A stretch of DNA of 64,000 nucleotides from the NCBI RefSeq assembly GCF_028553805.1, contig NZ_CP067140.1:3720001-3784000 (forward strand), given 5' to 3'. The stretch's first letter is position 1; every line of letters starts with the position of its first letter. This document shows positions 8,605 to 18,690 of this stretch, piece by piece. This DNA comes from Paracoccus saliphilus (GTDB taxonomy: Bacteria > Pseudomonadota > Alphaproteobacteria > Rhodobacterales > Rhodobacteraceae). The position numbers and the translations under genes were made by a program. The notes under the pieces were generated by a model, which saw only the letters and a list, made by a program, of their open reading frames with translations, was not told the DNA's origin and searched no databases.

Positions 8605-10179
8605 TTACGATTTCTGGAACATGGCGAGCATGCGGCGGGTGACGAGGAAGCCACCGACGATGTTGACCCCCGCCATCAGCACGGCAAGCGCCGCGAGGAT
8701 CAGCACCCATGCCGAGCCCGAACCGATCTGCATCAACGCACCGAGAATGATGATCGACGAAATCGCGTTGGTCACGGCCATCAAGGGCGTGTGCAGCGAA
8801 TGCGCGACATTCCAGATCACCCGGAAGCCCACGAAACAGGCCAGCACGAAGACGATGAAATGCGACATGAAGCTGGCAGGCGCGATCAGCCCGATCAGAA
8901 GCAACAGGATGCCGCCCCCGGCCAGCATCGTGACCTGCGACTTTGTTTCCGCCTTGAAGGCCGCGACCTCCTGCGCGCGGCGCTCTTCCGGGGTCAGCTC
9001 CTTCGGCTTTTCCTTGGGCTTCTGCGCCGCGATCGCCGCAACCTTGGGGGGAGGCGGCGGGAAGGTGATGTCGTGATCATGCGCGACGGTGGCGCCACGG
9101 ATCACGTCATCCTCCATGTCATGCACGATCACACCGTCTTTCTTCGGTGTCAGGTCGGTCATGAAGTGACGGATATTGTTGCCATAAAGCTCGGAGGACT
9201 GCGCCCCCATCCGGCTGGCAAAATCGGTATAACCGACGATGGTCACGCCGTTTTCCGTGACGATTCGCTCATCCGCGACGGTCAGTTCGCAATTGCCGCC
9301 CTTTTCCGCCGCAAGGTCAACGATGACGCTGCCCTGCTTCATCGCCTCGACCATGTCCTTGGTCCACAGGACCGGCGCATCCCGTCCGGGAATCAGCGCG
9401 GTGGTGATGACCACATCCATGTCGGGGGCAAGTTCGCGGAATTTCTCGAGCTGCTTTTCGCGGAATTCCGGGCTGGACGGCGCGGCATAGCCACCGGTCG
9501 CGGCCCCGTCCTGCGTCTGCTCCTCGAAATCGAGGAACACGAATTCGGCGCCCATCGATTCGATCTGTTCTGCCACCTCTGGGCGCACGTCGAAGGCGAA
9601 GACCCGCGCGCCAAGGCTGGTGGCAGTGCCGATGGCAGCCAGGCCGGCCACACCAGCGCCCACGACCAGCACCTTGGCTGGTGGCACCTTGCCCGCCGCC
9701 GTCACCTGCCCGGTGAAGAAGCGGCCGAAATTGTTCGCCGCCTCGATGACCGAGCGATATCCGGCGATATTCGCCATCGAGGACAGCGCGTCCATCTTCT
9801 GGGCGCGGCTGATGCGCGGCACCATGTCCATGGCAATCGCGGTAATGCCCTGCTCTTTCGCCTTTTCAAGCAATTCAGCGTTCTGCGCCGGGTAAAAGAA
9901 CGAAATCAGCGTCTGCCCCTCGCGCATCTGCCCGATCTCGGCATCCGCAGGCTCGCGCACCTTGGCCACGACATCAACGGCCTTGATCAGGTCGGCCACG
10001 GTTTGTGCGACAGTGACCCCGGCCTTCTCATAGTCGGAATTCGAAAAACCAGCCCGTACCCCGGCACCGGATTCGACGAAAACCTCGTGTCCAAGCTTCT
10101 GGAGATGCGCTGCCGAAGACGGCGTGATCGCCACCCGTGCCTCGCCCTCGTAACTCTCCTTCAAAGCGCCAATCTTCAT
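8605..10179 (-). CDS. pntA: Proton-translocating NAD(P)+ transhydrogenase subunit alpha
   Basis: This 524-residue protein is a full-length PntA. It has the N-terminal alanine dehydrogenase-like NAD(H) domain I ([20 protein letters not shown] start, [13 protein letters not shown] dinucleotide motif near 175), then a proline- and lysine-rich linker around residues 370-400, then C-terminal membrane helices. Many alphaproteobacteria split the gene into pntAA and pntAB, but here it is a single gene as in E. coli. It is 110 bases downstream of glyA on the same strand, so read-through from the serine-cycle genes is plausible, though a separate promoter in that gap is also possible. No strong ribosome binding site is visible. 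Confidence 0.95.
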   Translation of the reverse strand: MKIGALKESYEGEARVAITPSSAAHLQKLGHEVFVESGAGVRAGFSNSDYEKAGVTVAQTVADLIKAVDVVAKVREPADAEIGQMREGQTLISFFYPAQNAELLEKAKEQGITAIAMDMVPRISRAQKMDALSSMANIAGYRSVIEAANNFGRFFTGQVTAAGKVPPAKVLVVGAGVAGLAAIGTATSLGARVFAFDVRPEVAEQIESMGAEFVFLDFEEQTQDGAATGGYAAPSSPEFREKQLEKFRELAPDMDVVITTALIPGRDAPVLWTKDMVEAMKQGSVIVDLAAEKGGNCELTVADERIVTENGVTIVGYTDFASRMGAQSSELYGNNIRHFMTDLTPKKDGVIVHDMEDDVIRGATVAHDHDITFPPPPPKVAAIAAQKPKEKPKELTPEERRAQEVAAFKAETKSQVTMLAGGGILLLLIGLIAPASFMSHFIVFVLACFVGFRVIWNVAHSLHTPLMAVTNAISSIIILGALMQIGSGSAWVLILAALAVLMAGVNIVGGFLVTRRMLAMFQKS

Positions 10180-10288
10180 GGCGTTCTAGCCCCCGTTTTT
10201 CCGTTTCTATCTATTGATCAACCATTTGATATTGTAGGAAAAAGAATTACCGCCATCCGTGCCGCACTCAAAGCTGCCAACCTCGGGC

Positions 10289-11584
10289 TCAGAGACGCCG
10301 ATAGATCGGATAACGGGAACAGAGTTCCTCGATCTCGGTTTTGACTTTCTGTTCGACCTCGGCATTGCCCGCTTCACCGTTGGCCGAAAGCCCATCGACC
10401 ACCTCGACAATAAGCCGGGCAATTCGGCGAAACTCGGATTCTGCAAACCCACGAGTGGTGCCAGCGGGCGTTCCCAGACGAATACCTGAAGTTACGGACG
10501 GCTTTTCCGGATCAAAGGGGATGCCGTTCTTGTTGCAGGTGATATGGGCACGGCCAAGCGCCTTCTCCGTTTCATTGCCTTTCACATTCTTCGGCCTGAG
10601 GTCGACGAGCACCACATGCGTATCCGTACCGCCGGTGACGATGTCGAGGCCGCCCTTGATCAATTCGTCAGCCAGAGCCTGCGCATTCTTCACGACCTGA
10701 CCAGCATAGGCCTTGAATTGAGGCTGCAGAGCCTCCTCGAACGCCACTGCCTTGGCAGCAATAACATGCATCAGCGGTCCGCCCTGTATTCCCGGGAAAA
10801 TCGCCGAATTCACCTTTTTCGCAATCTCCGCATCATTGGTGAGTATCATGCCGCCACGCGGGCCCCGCAACGTCTTGTGCGTCGTAGTCGTGACAACATG
10901 GGCATACGGAAAAGGAGAGGGATGTTCACCACCGGCGACGAGCCCGGCAAAATGTGCCATATCGGCCATGAGATAAGCGCCGACACTGTCGGCGATTTCG
11001 CGGAATTTTACAAAGTCAATTTCCCGCGGTATGGCCGAGCCGCCAGCAATGATGAGTTTTGGCTTATGGTCGTTCGCAAGCGCGGCGACCTGATCAAAGT
11101 CGATCAAGCAATCCTGTTGGCGAACCCCATATTGAACTGCATTGAACCACTTGCCCGATTGGTTTGGCGCCGCACCATGAGTCAAATGACCACCGGAGGC
11201 AAGATTCATGCCGAGAATGGTATCTCCGGGTCGAAGAAGCGCTGTATAGACGCCCTGATTTGCCTGGCTACCGGAATTCGGTTGCACGTTAGCAAACTCA
11301 CAGCCAAAAAGTTTCTTCGCGCGATCAATCGCAAGGTTTTCGACCACATCAACAAACTGGCAGCCGCCATAATAGCGGCGGCCCGGATACCCTTCGGCAT
11401 ATTTATTGGTCAGTACCGACCCCTGCGCCTCCAGCACTGCGTTGGAGACAATATTTTCCGAGGCGATAAGCTCTATCTCGTCTCGTTGACGGCCAAGTTC
11501 GTCACGAATTGCGGCATAAAGATCGGGGTCGCGGTTGGAAAGGCTCTCAGTAAAAAAGCCAGCATCGCGGTCAGCAGCGTTCAT
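10289..11584 (-). CDS. glyA: Serine hydroxymethyltransferase
   Basis: GlyA joins glycine and 5,10-methylene-tetrahydrofolate to give serine, the C1 entry step of the serine cycle. The PLP lysine is Lys237 in [14 protein letters not shown]; the family signatures [13 protein letters not shown] and YPGRRYYGG are intact. Length (431 residues) is normal. GAGGAG lies six bases before the ATG at 11584, which I take as the start; an ATG two codons earlier touches the binding site. It is the last of the ten serine-cycle genes, 21 bases after ppc. Growth usually needs a second glyA for housekeeping, so this copy may be dedicated to C1 assimilation, as reported for some methylotrophs; that is inference. 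Confidence 0.96.
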   Translation of the reverse strand: MNAADRDAGFFTESLSNRDPDLYAAIRDELGRQRDEIELIASENIVSNAVLEAQGSVLTNKYAEGYPGRRYYGGCQFVDVVENLAIDRAKKLFGCEFANVQPNSGSQANQGVYTALLRPGDTILGMNLASGGHLTHGAAPNQSGKWFNAVQYGVRQQDCLIDFDQVAALANDHKPKLIIAGGSAIPREIDFVKFREIADSVGAYLMADMAHFAGLVAGGEHPSPFPYAHVVTTTTHKTLRGPRGGMILTNDAEIAKKVNSAIFPGIQGGPLMHVIAAKAVAFEEALQPQFKAYAGQVVKNAQALADELIKGGLDIVTGGTDTHVVLVDLRPKNVKGNETEKALGRAHITCNKNGIPFDPEKPSVTSGIRLGTPAGTTRGFAESEFRRIARLIVEVVDGLSANGEAGNAEVEQKVKTEIEELCSRYPIYRRL

Positions 11585-11605
11585 TTTCATCTCCTCACTT
11601 GGTTA

Positions 11606-14260
11606 TTAACCGGTCCATCCAAGTCCGGCTGCGATACAGTTCATCGTTTGCAGCAGTGGGACCGATAGCCTTGGGGCCGCCTGATCACGAAGGTCGTGCA
11701 GCAAATCCACCTGCAATGCATGAATGCTGCCCATCGGCCCTTTTACGCAGTCGAAACGCTCGCGCATTGCCGGGAAGCGCTCCGCCAGCAAGCTACTGCC
11801 GGTAATCCAGAGGACCGCTTTCTCACTGCAGCGATATTCGTTCAGGATGTCACTGAAAATCGTATCGCGAACATCCGTATTCTCGACCAGAGCAGAATAC
11901 CGGGCTGCAATATCGATATCTGCCTGGAACAGTGATTTCTCGACTTCATCAACGATCAGTTGAAACAGCGGCGAATCCGCGAACATCCTGTTCAACAGCT
12001 TGTCGCCTTCGCTTCCGCGAACCTTGCGAAAACTTGCTATCGCCGATCCGAAGCCATACCAGCCCGTAATGAGATGGCGGTTCTGCGACCAGGCAAACAC
12101 CCACGGTATCGCCCGCAGATCATCAAGCGATTTGGCTCCGAACCGCCGTGCCGGGCGCGAGCCGATCTTGAGCATTGCCAACTCCTCCACCGGGCTGGCC
12201 TGCTGGAAGTAATCGATAAAACCGGGTTTCCGCAAAAGGGTCACGTAGGCGGCCTGTGACATCCCCGCCAGCCCCTCAAGCGCATCGTCGAATTCCGGCG
12301 TTGCCGGACGCGACATTCCTCCGGCGGAATGGGCCAGCACGGACGAGGCCAGAACTTCCAGTGTATGCAGTGCCGTACCCCGATTGGCATATTTAGACGA
12401 TACCACCTCACCCTGCTCGGTAATCCGCATGTGACCGGCCACGGTCCCGGGGGGTTGAGCCGCGATAGCGCGCTCCGTGGGCGCCCCGCCCCGACTGACA
12501 GAGCCTCCGCGACCATGAAAATAGACTGGCCGAATGCCAAACGGTTCCAAGGTACGCAGAATGTTGCGTTGTGCTTTCTCAAGTTCCCACGTCGAACAGA
12601 AGAACCCGCCATCCTTGTTACTGTCGGAATAACCCAGCATTACCTCGAGCCGGTTATCTCCTCTGGCCTTGAGGCTCCGCCGGACCAACGGCACCTCAAG
12701 CAGATCCGACAGAATTTTTGGTCCTGCTCGAAGATCATCGATGGTTTCGAACAATGGCACGACACGCAGATCCAGCATCTCCGCCTCGAAACCGGCATAA
12801 CGCGCCAGCAGATAGACACCAAGAAGATCGTCCGTGGACCTAGTCATGGACAATATGAACGGGCCAATCGCCTCTCGATCCGCCTTTTCCCGCAAAGAAC
12901 GCATCAGCTGGAGCAAAATGATCAGCTCTTTGCCCATATCGCTCAGACGGTCTGAAGCAACCTCGGCCAGGTCCGAGTCCGAAAGTTCTTGCCGCAACCG
13001 GCTCGACCATTCCGCCGTACCATATTCCGGCGTGGGATCGTCACTACTTATCGTCCAGATTTCATGCAGGACCTCGGTCGTAACGGTAGAATTCTGCCGT
13101 ACGTCCAATGTCGCGGTCCGAAAGCCGAAGCTTTGCGCCTGCCAGCGGATCGGACGAACGAGGCGACGTGACAGATGCCCGGCATCGATCGCCTCAAGTC
13201 CATCCTCGATCACTTTTAGATCAGCGATGAAATCCAGCAAATGCCGGTATCCACCGCGCCCGTCACGCAGGTCTTCAATGCGATCTCGGATTACTGTTAG
13301 CGCCTGACGAAAAACCTCGCCCGGATTACGACCCAAATGTTCCGGGATCTCGGCTATCAGAGCATCTAGCGAATATCTTGCCTCTTCAGGAATCGCCATG
13401 ATGGTAGAGCTGATGCTTATCTGCTCCGCCGCATCACGAAGGCCGGAGACGTACTTGTCCAGAATGGCCGTTCTGTTTCGCGCCAACGCTTCTTCGGTGG
13501 TGCTGACCGTAACATTGGGGTTGCCGTCACGATCACCGCCGATCCAGCTGTGAAACCGGATACCGGGAGTAGTGTCGGGATCGAACCCGGCGACAATGTA
13601 GCGCTCATTAAGTATCGGCACCGCGTCGAAAATACTATCGCGGAAGAACTGCAATCCCCACTCGATCTCGTCCGAGATACTCGGTCGTTCCAGCCGCAAC
13701 TCCCCGGTCATCCACAGAAGATCAATCTCGCTGCGCAAATCGTCGGAAAGCACGGTACGCTCGCGCGGAGTCCAACGCTGTGTCTCGAGAGCCACGAGCT
13801 TTCGATAAATCCGACGATGGATCTCCAACACCGTGACACGTTTTGCCTCGGTAGGATGAGCGGTGATCGTCGGCCCGATCGAAAGATCACGTAATGTGTC
13901 CGCAAGCTGCGCTTCACTGATCCCCTTGTCATGGAGTTCGGCCAGAACTTTGGCAAAGCTCCCCGGCACCGCGTCCGGACCGTATTTCGTTTCCGCTTGG
14001 CGACGGTTCCGCACGGCCGCATTCTCTTCGATGATCCGGAGCAGCTGAAACCAGATATTGAACGCCTGGAGATAGGGGATAGCCGCATTGCCCCGAGGTA
14101 TTCTGACCTCGGCGCCAGCATCGAAATTCTTTGCCACCTGAGGTGCGCGCAAGGCTATGACGTCATGCCAGAGCTCATACAACTCGGACCGGAGAAGTGT
14201 AGCATAACTACCACTTCCCTGATCGAGTCGATCCTCGGCGTATGCTTCTGTTCCTTGCAT
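11606..14260 (-). CDS. ppc: Phosphoenolpyruvate carboxylase
   Basis: Ppc adds bicarbonate to phosphoenolpyruvate to give oxaloacetate, the CO2-fixing step of the serine cycle. Conserved active-site blocks are all present: TAHPTEAKR (133-141) with the catalytic histidine, GGDRDGNPNVT, GYSDSNKDGG and FHGRGGSVSRGG. The length of 884 residues is close to that of other bacterial enzymes. Its ATG overlaps the stop codon of hpr by one base (TGATG), so translation is probably coupled; there is no separate binding site. The sampled GC content (about 57 percent) is below that of pntAB and the transporter gene. Confidence 0.96.
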   Translation of the reverse strand: MQGTEAYAEDRLDQGSGSYATLLRSELYELWHDVIALRAPQVAKNFDAGAEVRIPRGNAAIPYLQAFNIWFQLLRIIEENAAVRNRRQAETKYGPDAVPGSFAKVLAELHDKGISEAQLADTLRDLSIGPTITAHPTEAKRVTVLEIHRRIYRKLVALETQRWTPRERTVLSDDLRSEIDLLWMTGELRLERPSISDEIEWGLQFFRDSIFDAVPILNERYIVAGFDPDTTPGIRFHSWIGGDRDGNPNVTVSTTEEALARNRTAILDKYVSGLRDAAEQISISSTIMAIPEEARYSLDALIAEIPEHLGRNPGEVFRQALTVIRDRIEDLRDGRGGYRHLLDFIADLKVIEDGLEAIDAGHLSRRLVRPIRWQAQSFGFRTATLDVRQNSTVTTEVLHEIWTISSDDPTPEYGTAEWSSRLRQELSDSDLAEVASDRLSDMGKELIILLQLMRSLREKADREAIGPFILSMTRSTDDLLGVYLLARYAGFEAEMLDLRVVPLFETIDDLRAGPKILSDLLEVPLVRRSLKARGDNRLEVMLGYSDSNKDGGFFCSTWELEKAQRNILRTLEPFGIRPVYFHGRGGSVSRGGAPTERAIAAQPPGTVAGHMRITEQGEVVSSKYANRGTALHTLEVLASSVLAHSAGGMSRPATPEFDDALEGLAGMSQAAYVTLLRKPGFIDYFQQASPVEELAMLKIGSRPARRFGAKSLDDLRAIPWVFAWSQNRHLITGWYGFGSAIASFRKVRGSEGDKLLNRMFADSPLFQLIVDEVEKSLFQADIDIAARYSALVENTDVRDTIFSDILNEYRCSEKAVLWITGSSLLAERFPAMRERFDCVKGPMGSIHALQVDLLHDLRDQAAPRLSVPLLQTMNCIAAGLGWTG

Positions 14261-15231
14261 CAGTTCACACGATCCCGTGGTTCACGCCCCTCAATGAAAT
14301 CGAGAAGATTCTCCAGCACGCGAAATCCCATCGCCTCGCGGGTCTCTCTTGTGGCGGAACCGAGATGGGGCAACATGACGAGATTGTCGGCATTCAGGAG
14401 TTCATCAGGAATCTGAGGTTCATGCTCGAATACGTCGAGGCCCGCGCCACCAATCGTCCCGAATGATAACGCCTGCGCCAATGCGAGTTCATCGATGACC
14501 TCCCCCCGGGCAGTGTTAATGAGATAGCCACCGGGCTTCATCAAGTTGAGCCGCCGGCTATTGATCAAATGCCGGTTTGCCGAACCGCCCGGGCAATGAA
14601 GCGAGACAAAATCGCATCGGGGAAGAAGTTCGTCGATCGTATCGACCTGCTCGGCGTCATAGGCGGCCAGAACATCGTCCGGAACGGGCGGAATGTTCTG
14701 GACAAGAATCTTCATCCCGAATCCAAATCTGGCGCGCTGAGCCATGGCTTGCCCGATACGGCCAAAGCCGACGATTCCAAGCGTCGCACCCGACACTTTC
14801 TTGCCGATCATGTGCGTTGGCCGCCAGCCAGACCAGGCACTCGCACGCAGCTCACGTTCTCCCTCGCCTGCGCGCCGAGCAGTCATCAGTAGCAGGGTCA
14901 TGGCGAGATCGGCGGTGCATTCTGAAAGCACATCAGGGGTGTTTGTCACGACAATGCCATGGCTCTTTGCCGCATCTGCATCGATATGGCTGAAGCCAAC
15001 GCCGTAATTCGCGAGAATTCTTGTGCGTATATTCGGTCTGTCAAAGACTTCCTTCGACAGACGGTCGGTGACCGTCGGAAGAATTGCGTCGAATACCGCC
15101 ATTGCTTCGCCGATGTCGGAAGGGCTGAGCGGCTGATCGGTCTCATTGAACGTCACATCGAACATGTCTGTCATTCGCGTCTCTACCGCTTCGGGCCAGC
15201 GCCGTGTGACAAGTACCTTTGGTTTTTCCAT
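14260..15231 (-). CDS. hprA: NAD(P)H-dependent hydroxypyruvate reductase (D-glycerate dehydrogenase)
   Basis: A member of the D-2-hydroxyacid dehydrogenase family that in this setting reduces hydroxypyruvate to D-glycerate. The NAD(P)-binding motif GFGRIGQAM and the catalytic Arg (NTARGEV), Glu (DVFEHEP) and His (LPHLGSAT) are all present. I start at the ATG at 15231 (MEKPKVLVT), preceded by GGGAGGA; an upstream in-frame ATG at 15246 overlaps mtkB. Length 323 residues. It lies between mtkB and ppc. The family also includes glyoxylate reductases, so the hydroxypyruvate assignment rests on the operon. Confidence 0.92.
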   Translation of the reverse strand: MEKPKVLVTRRWPEAVETRMTDMFDVTFNETDQPLSPSDIGEAMAVFDAILPTVTDRLSKEVFDRPNIRTRILANYGVGFSHIDADAAKSHGIVVTNTPDVLSECTADLAMTLLLMTARRAGEGERELRASAWSGWRPTHMIGKKVSGATLGIVGFGRIGQAMAQRARFGFGMKILVQNIPPVPDDVLAAYDAEQVDTIDELLPRCDFVSLHCPGGSANRHLINSRRLNLMKPGGYLINTARGEVIDELALAQALSFGTIGGAGLDVFEHEPQIPDELLNADNLVMLPHLGSATRETREAMGFRVLENLLDFIEGREPRDRVN

Positions 15232-15242
15232 TCTATCCTCCC

Positions 15243-16133
15243 TCATCCCGTTTTCCTGACGACCCGTGCCACGGTCTCACCGATGACCGATGGGTTCTCG
15301 GCAACTGTCACACCTGCGGCTGTGAGCATTTCCACTTTCTCGCTTGCACTTTCGCCGAAGGCCGAAATGATCGCGCCTGCATGACCCATGGTGCGGCCCT
15401 TGGGTGCGGTCAGCCCCGCGATGTAGGCAACGACAGGTTTGGTCATCTGGCTCTGGATGAACTCAGCCGCTTCGGCTTCCTGCGGTCCACCTATTTCACC
15501 GATCATGCAAATCAACTCGGTTTCTCCGTCATTTTCGAATTCCTCGAGGATATCCTTGAACGAGGACCCGTTGATCGGGTCGCCACCGATGCCGACCGAG
15601 GTCGACACACCAATCCCAAGATCTTTCATTTGCTCGGCGGTTTCATACCCGAGCGTGCCTGAGCGGCCGACAATGCCTACATTTCCCGGCAAGTAGATAT
15701 GCCCGGGCATAATACCCAGCAGGGCCTTTCCAGGACTGATCGTCCCTGCACAATTCGGCCCGGTCAGCACCATGCGTCGTTCTCGCGAATAGCGATGCAT
15801 GTAGCGCTTGACGCGGATCATGTCCTGCGCCGGAATGCCGTCCGTGACGCAAACGCAATAACGGATGCCTCCATCGGCAGCTTCCATGATCGAATCAGCT
15901 GCAAAGGGTGGCGGCACGAACACCAGACTTGCATCAGCATCGGTCGCCGCCACCGCATCCTTTACGGTATTGAATACCGGCACTCCATGCACGGTCTCGC
16001 CTGCCTTGCCGGGAACAACTCCGCCGACGACGTTGGTGCCGTAGTCAAGCATCTCCTTGGTATGAAATTGCGCGATCCGTCCAGTGATGCCCTGAACGAT
16101 CACGCGGCTATCGCTGTCGAGGTAAATGCTCAT
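15243..16133 (-). CDS. mtkB: Malate-CoA ligase (malate thiokinase) alpha subunit
   Basis: Resembles the succinyl-CoA synthetase alpha subunit: CoA-binding N-terminal domain (VIVQGITGR) and a phosphohistidine, His251, in TMGHAGAIISAFGE. In the serine cycle it pairs with MtkA to make malyl-CoA from malate, ATP and CoA. The 296-residue length matches known MtkB. Its ATG overlaps the mtkA stop by one base (TGATG). The position between mtkA and hpr, beside malyl-CoA lyase, is the reason for calling malate rather than succinate as substrate; the sequence alone would allow either. Confidence 0.92.
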   Translation of the reverse strand: MSIYLDSDSRVIVQGITGRIAQFHTKEMLDYGTNVVGGVVPGKAGETVHGVPVFNTVKDAVAATDADASLVFVPPPFAADSIMEAADGGIRYCVCVTDGIPAQDMIRVKRYMHRYSRERRMVLTGPNCAGTISPGKALLGIMPGHIYLPGNVGIVGRSGTLGYETAEQMKDLGIGVSTSVGIGGDPINGSSFKDILEEFENDGETELICMIGEIGGPQEAEAAEFIQSQMTKPVVAYIAGLTAPKGRTMGHAGAIISAFGESASEKVEMLTAAGVTVAENPSVIGETVARVVRKTG

Positions 16134-17329
16134 CAGCTGGTCTCCTCCTCGGGGTCTCGAGCCTGATCGTTTTTCCAGGCAGCAACCGCCTGCTCTGCGG
16201 CATCCATGAGGGACGTGGCACCGATGATCGGCAAACCGGAATTTTCCAGAATCCGAAGCCCTTCCTCAACATTTGTCCCGGCGAGGCGCACGACCACCGG
16301 CACTCCAACCGGATTGGCAGTCAGCGCCTTTACGACGCCTTCAGCCACCCAGTCACAACGGTTGATCCCGGCGAAGATATTCACGAGGACGGCCCGCACA
16401 TTGCCGTCGGATAGAACCAGACGGAATGCCTTGGCCACTCGCTCAGGTGTCGCACCGCCTCCGATGTCCAGAAAGTTGGCGGGCTCTCCGCCAGCAAGCT
16501 TGATCGTGTCCATGGTAGCCATGGCCAAGCCCGCACCGTTCACGATGCAGCCGATATTGCCTACGAGCCCGATATAATTGAGCCCACGATCCGCTGCTCG
16601 GCTTTCGCGCGGGTCCTCCTGGCTCTTGTCCCTGAGTTCCGCAATCTGGGGATGACGAAACAACGCGTTGTCGTCGAAGGTCATCTTGGCGTCCAGTGCG
16701 AGTATGCGATTGTCACTGGTGATCACCAAGGGATTGATTTCGACCATTGTCGCATCAAGGTCCCGGAAGGCGCGATAACACCCTTGCAGCGTCCGCACCA
16801 TCTGTTGCGTAAGTGCCGCCGGAATGTCGAGCGCGAAGGCGATCTCGCGGGCCTGAAACTCACGAAATCCAACCGCCGGTTCGACTGTAGAGCGAACAAT
16901 ACTGTCCGGTTTCTTCGCCGAGATCTCCTCGATCTCCATCCCCCCTTCCGACGAGGCGACAATCATTACCCGCTGGCTCGAACGATCGAGCACGAAGCCG
17001 AGATAGATCTCGCGCTCAAACGGCACGGCAGCTTCGACATAAACTCGGTAGATGCCCTTGCCTTCGGAACCGGTCTGGTGCGTGACCAATTTGCGGCCGA
17101 ACATGCTTTCGCTAGCGGCGATGATTTCCTGATCGCTGTCGCAAAGCCTCACACCGCCAGCCTTACCGCGTCCTCCGGCATGAACCTGAGCTTTCACGAT
17201 CCAGCGATCACCCCCCAACTCCCGTGCACGGTAGCCAGCTTGTTCCGGGCTGTATGCCAACGAGCCTTGAGGGACTATCACACCGAACCTCGAAAGCAGC
17301 TCCTTGGCTTGATATTCATGAATGTCCAT
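16133..17329 (-). CDS. mtkA: Malate-CoA ligase (malate thiokinase) beta subunit
   Basis: ATP-grasp subunit related to SucC: starts [12 protein letters not shown], carries the nucleotide-binding [11 protein letters not shown] segment and the C-terminal [10 protein letters not shown] and [13 protein letters not shown] motifs of the ligase family. It phosphorylates the histidine of MtkB and binds ATP and malate. Length 398 residues. A very strong binding site, GGGGAGGAGG, precedes the ATG. It follows sga after 27 bases and overlaps mtkB by one base. The context (sga, gck, mcl, hpr, ppc) separates it from a TCA-cycle SucC. Confidence 0.92.
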   Translation of the reverse strand: MDIHEYQAKELLSRFGVIVPQGSLAYSPEQAGYRARELGGDRWIVKAQVHAGGRGKAGGVRLCDSDQEIIAASESMFGRKLVTHQTGSEGKGIYRVYVEAAVPFEREIYLGFVLDRSSQRVMIVASSEGGMEIEEISAKKPDSIVRSTVEPAVGFREFQAREIAFALDIPAALTQQMVRTLQGCYRAFRDLDATMVEINPLVITSDNRILALDAKMTFDDNALFRHPQIAELRDKSQEDPRESRAADRGLNYIGLVGNIGCIVNGAGLAMATMDTIKLAGGEPANFLDIGGGATPERVAKAFRLVLSDGNVRAVLVNIFAGINRCDWVAEGVVKALTANPVGVPVVVRLAGTNVEEGLRILENSGLPIIGATSLMDAAEQAVAAWKNDQARDPEEETS

Positions 17330-17356
17330 TTGACACCTCCTCCCCGAGGCATTTTC

Positions 17357-18607
17357 CTATTTGGAAACCATATCGGACTCGTAGTGGCGCTTGAGGACGT
17401 GGTGCACTTGGGACAAGTCTATATCCGCGCCCATTTCCGTCATCGCTGCGGCAAAGCGCTCCACGATATCGGTGATTGCGCTTTCCGACAGCTGGTTGAG
17501 AATGCCTATCCGGATCTGCACCGGCTCCGATAATGTCGGCCAAATTCCGAAGCCCTCAGCGCGGCACCCCTGCACCAGCTCCATCTCCCGCCCGGCAAGC
17601 GAATCCGGCAGGTTCAAGACGACGAGACTGGTCATATCGGACGTGACCTCACAGCCCATCGCCTCTACCGCCTCACGCAGGACCTTCTCATGGAAAGCGT
17701 AATCCTTCGCGCGCTGCGGTTTGCCGATCTGTAAAATGATCCGCAGGGCTTCGTGAAAGGCCGCAACGGCATAGCCCGAATGTGTGCGGTGGTAGGTCCC
17801 CTTCTCGACATCCTCGCCGTCAATAATGCCCCAGTGACGGGCTTCGAGGATCGGGTTATGCACGTAAGTGTGGCAACCGTTCTCGCGCACCTCATCAATG
17901 TATCGCTCTGTGAAGCTGACCGGTGCATAGGTCAACGGCAGGCAGAGCACACCCTTTTGCGGGCATGAAGCCCAACCGACAATGCCGGGGTAATCGTCGA
18001 TCGAAAAATCCGCGATACCGAGCGAAGACACAGCATCGACCAACCCGAGCGCGTCGTATTTCTCACAGGCATCGGAAAAGCCCCTCAGATCGTTGACTCG
18101 GCCAGATCCGGTCTCCCAATGCGCCATGAACGCCCATTTCGGCTTATGCTCCGCGAGGGCATTTTCGACAATTTCACCCGTCACAGACTGGCCATGCGGA
18201 ACTTCCACGATCGTCACCGAACTCGGTTTCGGATCGAGTGCGTTAATCTTCAGTTCCGCACGGGTTGCAGCTTTCATACGGATCGCCAGACCGTCGAGAC
18301 CCGAAAACGTCCCGTTGACGAACGCAACGACACTGTCGCCCGGCAAAATCGCACTGAGCATGCAGTCGAGCCCTGAAAACCCGGTGCCACCAACGCCGTA
18401 GGTGTAAACGTTGCTTGTGCCCCAAATCTCCCGAAGCATGACCTTGCATTCAATCATTCCCCGCAGAACGTCAGCCTGCATGTGGTCTGCGAGCCCTGTC
18501 TGGGTAAAGCGATCGAGAACGCGTGGATCGGTATTGCCGGGTCCCGGACCAGCGGCCAGTGTCTCGGGAATCTCGAGAGGCGGGAAAACGATACTGGTGT
18601 TGTCCAT
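17357..18607 (-). CDS. sgaA: Serine-glyoxylate aminotransferase
   Basis: Class V PLP aminotransferase that converts serine and glyoxylate to hydroxypyruvate and glycine, linking the GlyA product to Hpr. The PLP lysine is Lys218 in SCPQKGVL, and the N-terminal AAGPGPGNTDPRVLDR block is typical of this family. Length 416 residues. AGGAAAGG lies upstream of the ATG at 18607. It lies 27 bases before mtkA and 83 bases after gck, the largest gap within the serine-cycle run; an internal promoter there is possible but I could not identify one. Confidence 0.95.
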   Translation of the reverse strand: MDNTSIVFPPLEIPETLAAGPGPGNTDPRVLDRFTQTGLADHMQADVLRGMIECKVMLREIWGTSNVYTYGVGGTGFSGLDCMLSAILPGDSVVAFVNGTFSGLDGLAIRMKAATRAELKINALDPKPSSVTIVEVPHGQSVTGEIVENALAEHKPKWAFMAHWETGSGRVNDLRGFSDACEKYDALGLVDAVSSLGIADFSIDDYPGIVGWASCPQKGVLCLPLTYAPVSFTERYIDEVRENGCHTYVHNPILEARHWGIIDGEDVEKGTYHRTHSGYAVAAFHEALRIILQIGKPQRAKDYAFHEKVLREAVEAMGCEVTSDMTSLVVLNLPDSLAGREMELVQGCRAEGFGIWPTLSEPVQIRIGILNQLSESAITDIVERFAAAMTEMGADIDLSQVHHVLKRHYESDMVSK

Positions 18608-18690
18608 CGTTGAAGCCTTTCCTTTTTGCTACCTGTAAAGACACCGGATCAGCCGGCATCCACTTTGACTGTTTCTTTATCGCCGCCCAA

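Noticed and set aside
6780..10344. Long plus-strand open frames opposite pntB and pntA
   Set aside because: Same shadow effect: repetitive His/Asp/Arg-rich translations without homology, entirely antisense to clear transhydrogenase genes.
16133..17329. mtkAB as sucCD of the TCA cycle
   Set aside because: Location among mcl, sga, gck, hpr and ppc and the lengths fit malate thiokinase; sequence alone is not decisive, but context is strong.
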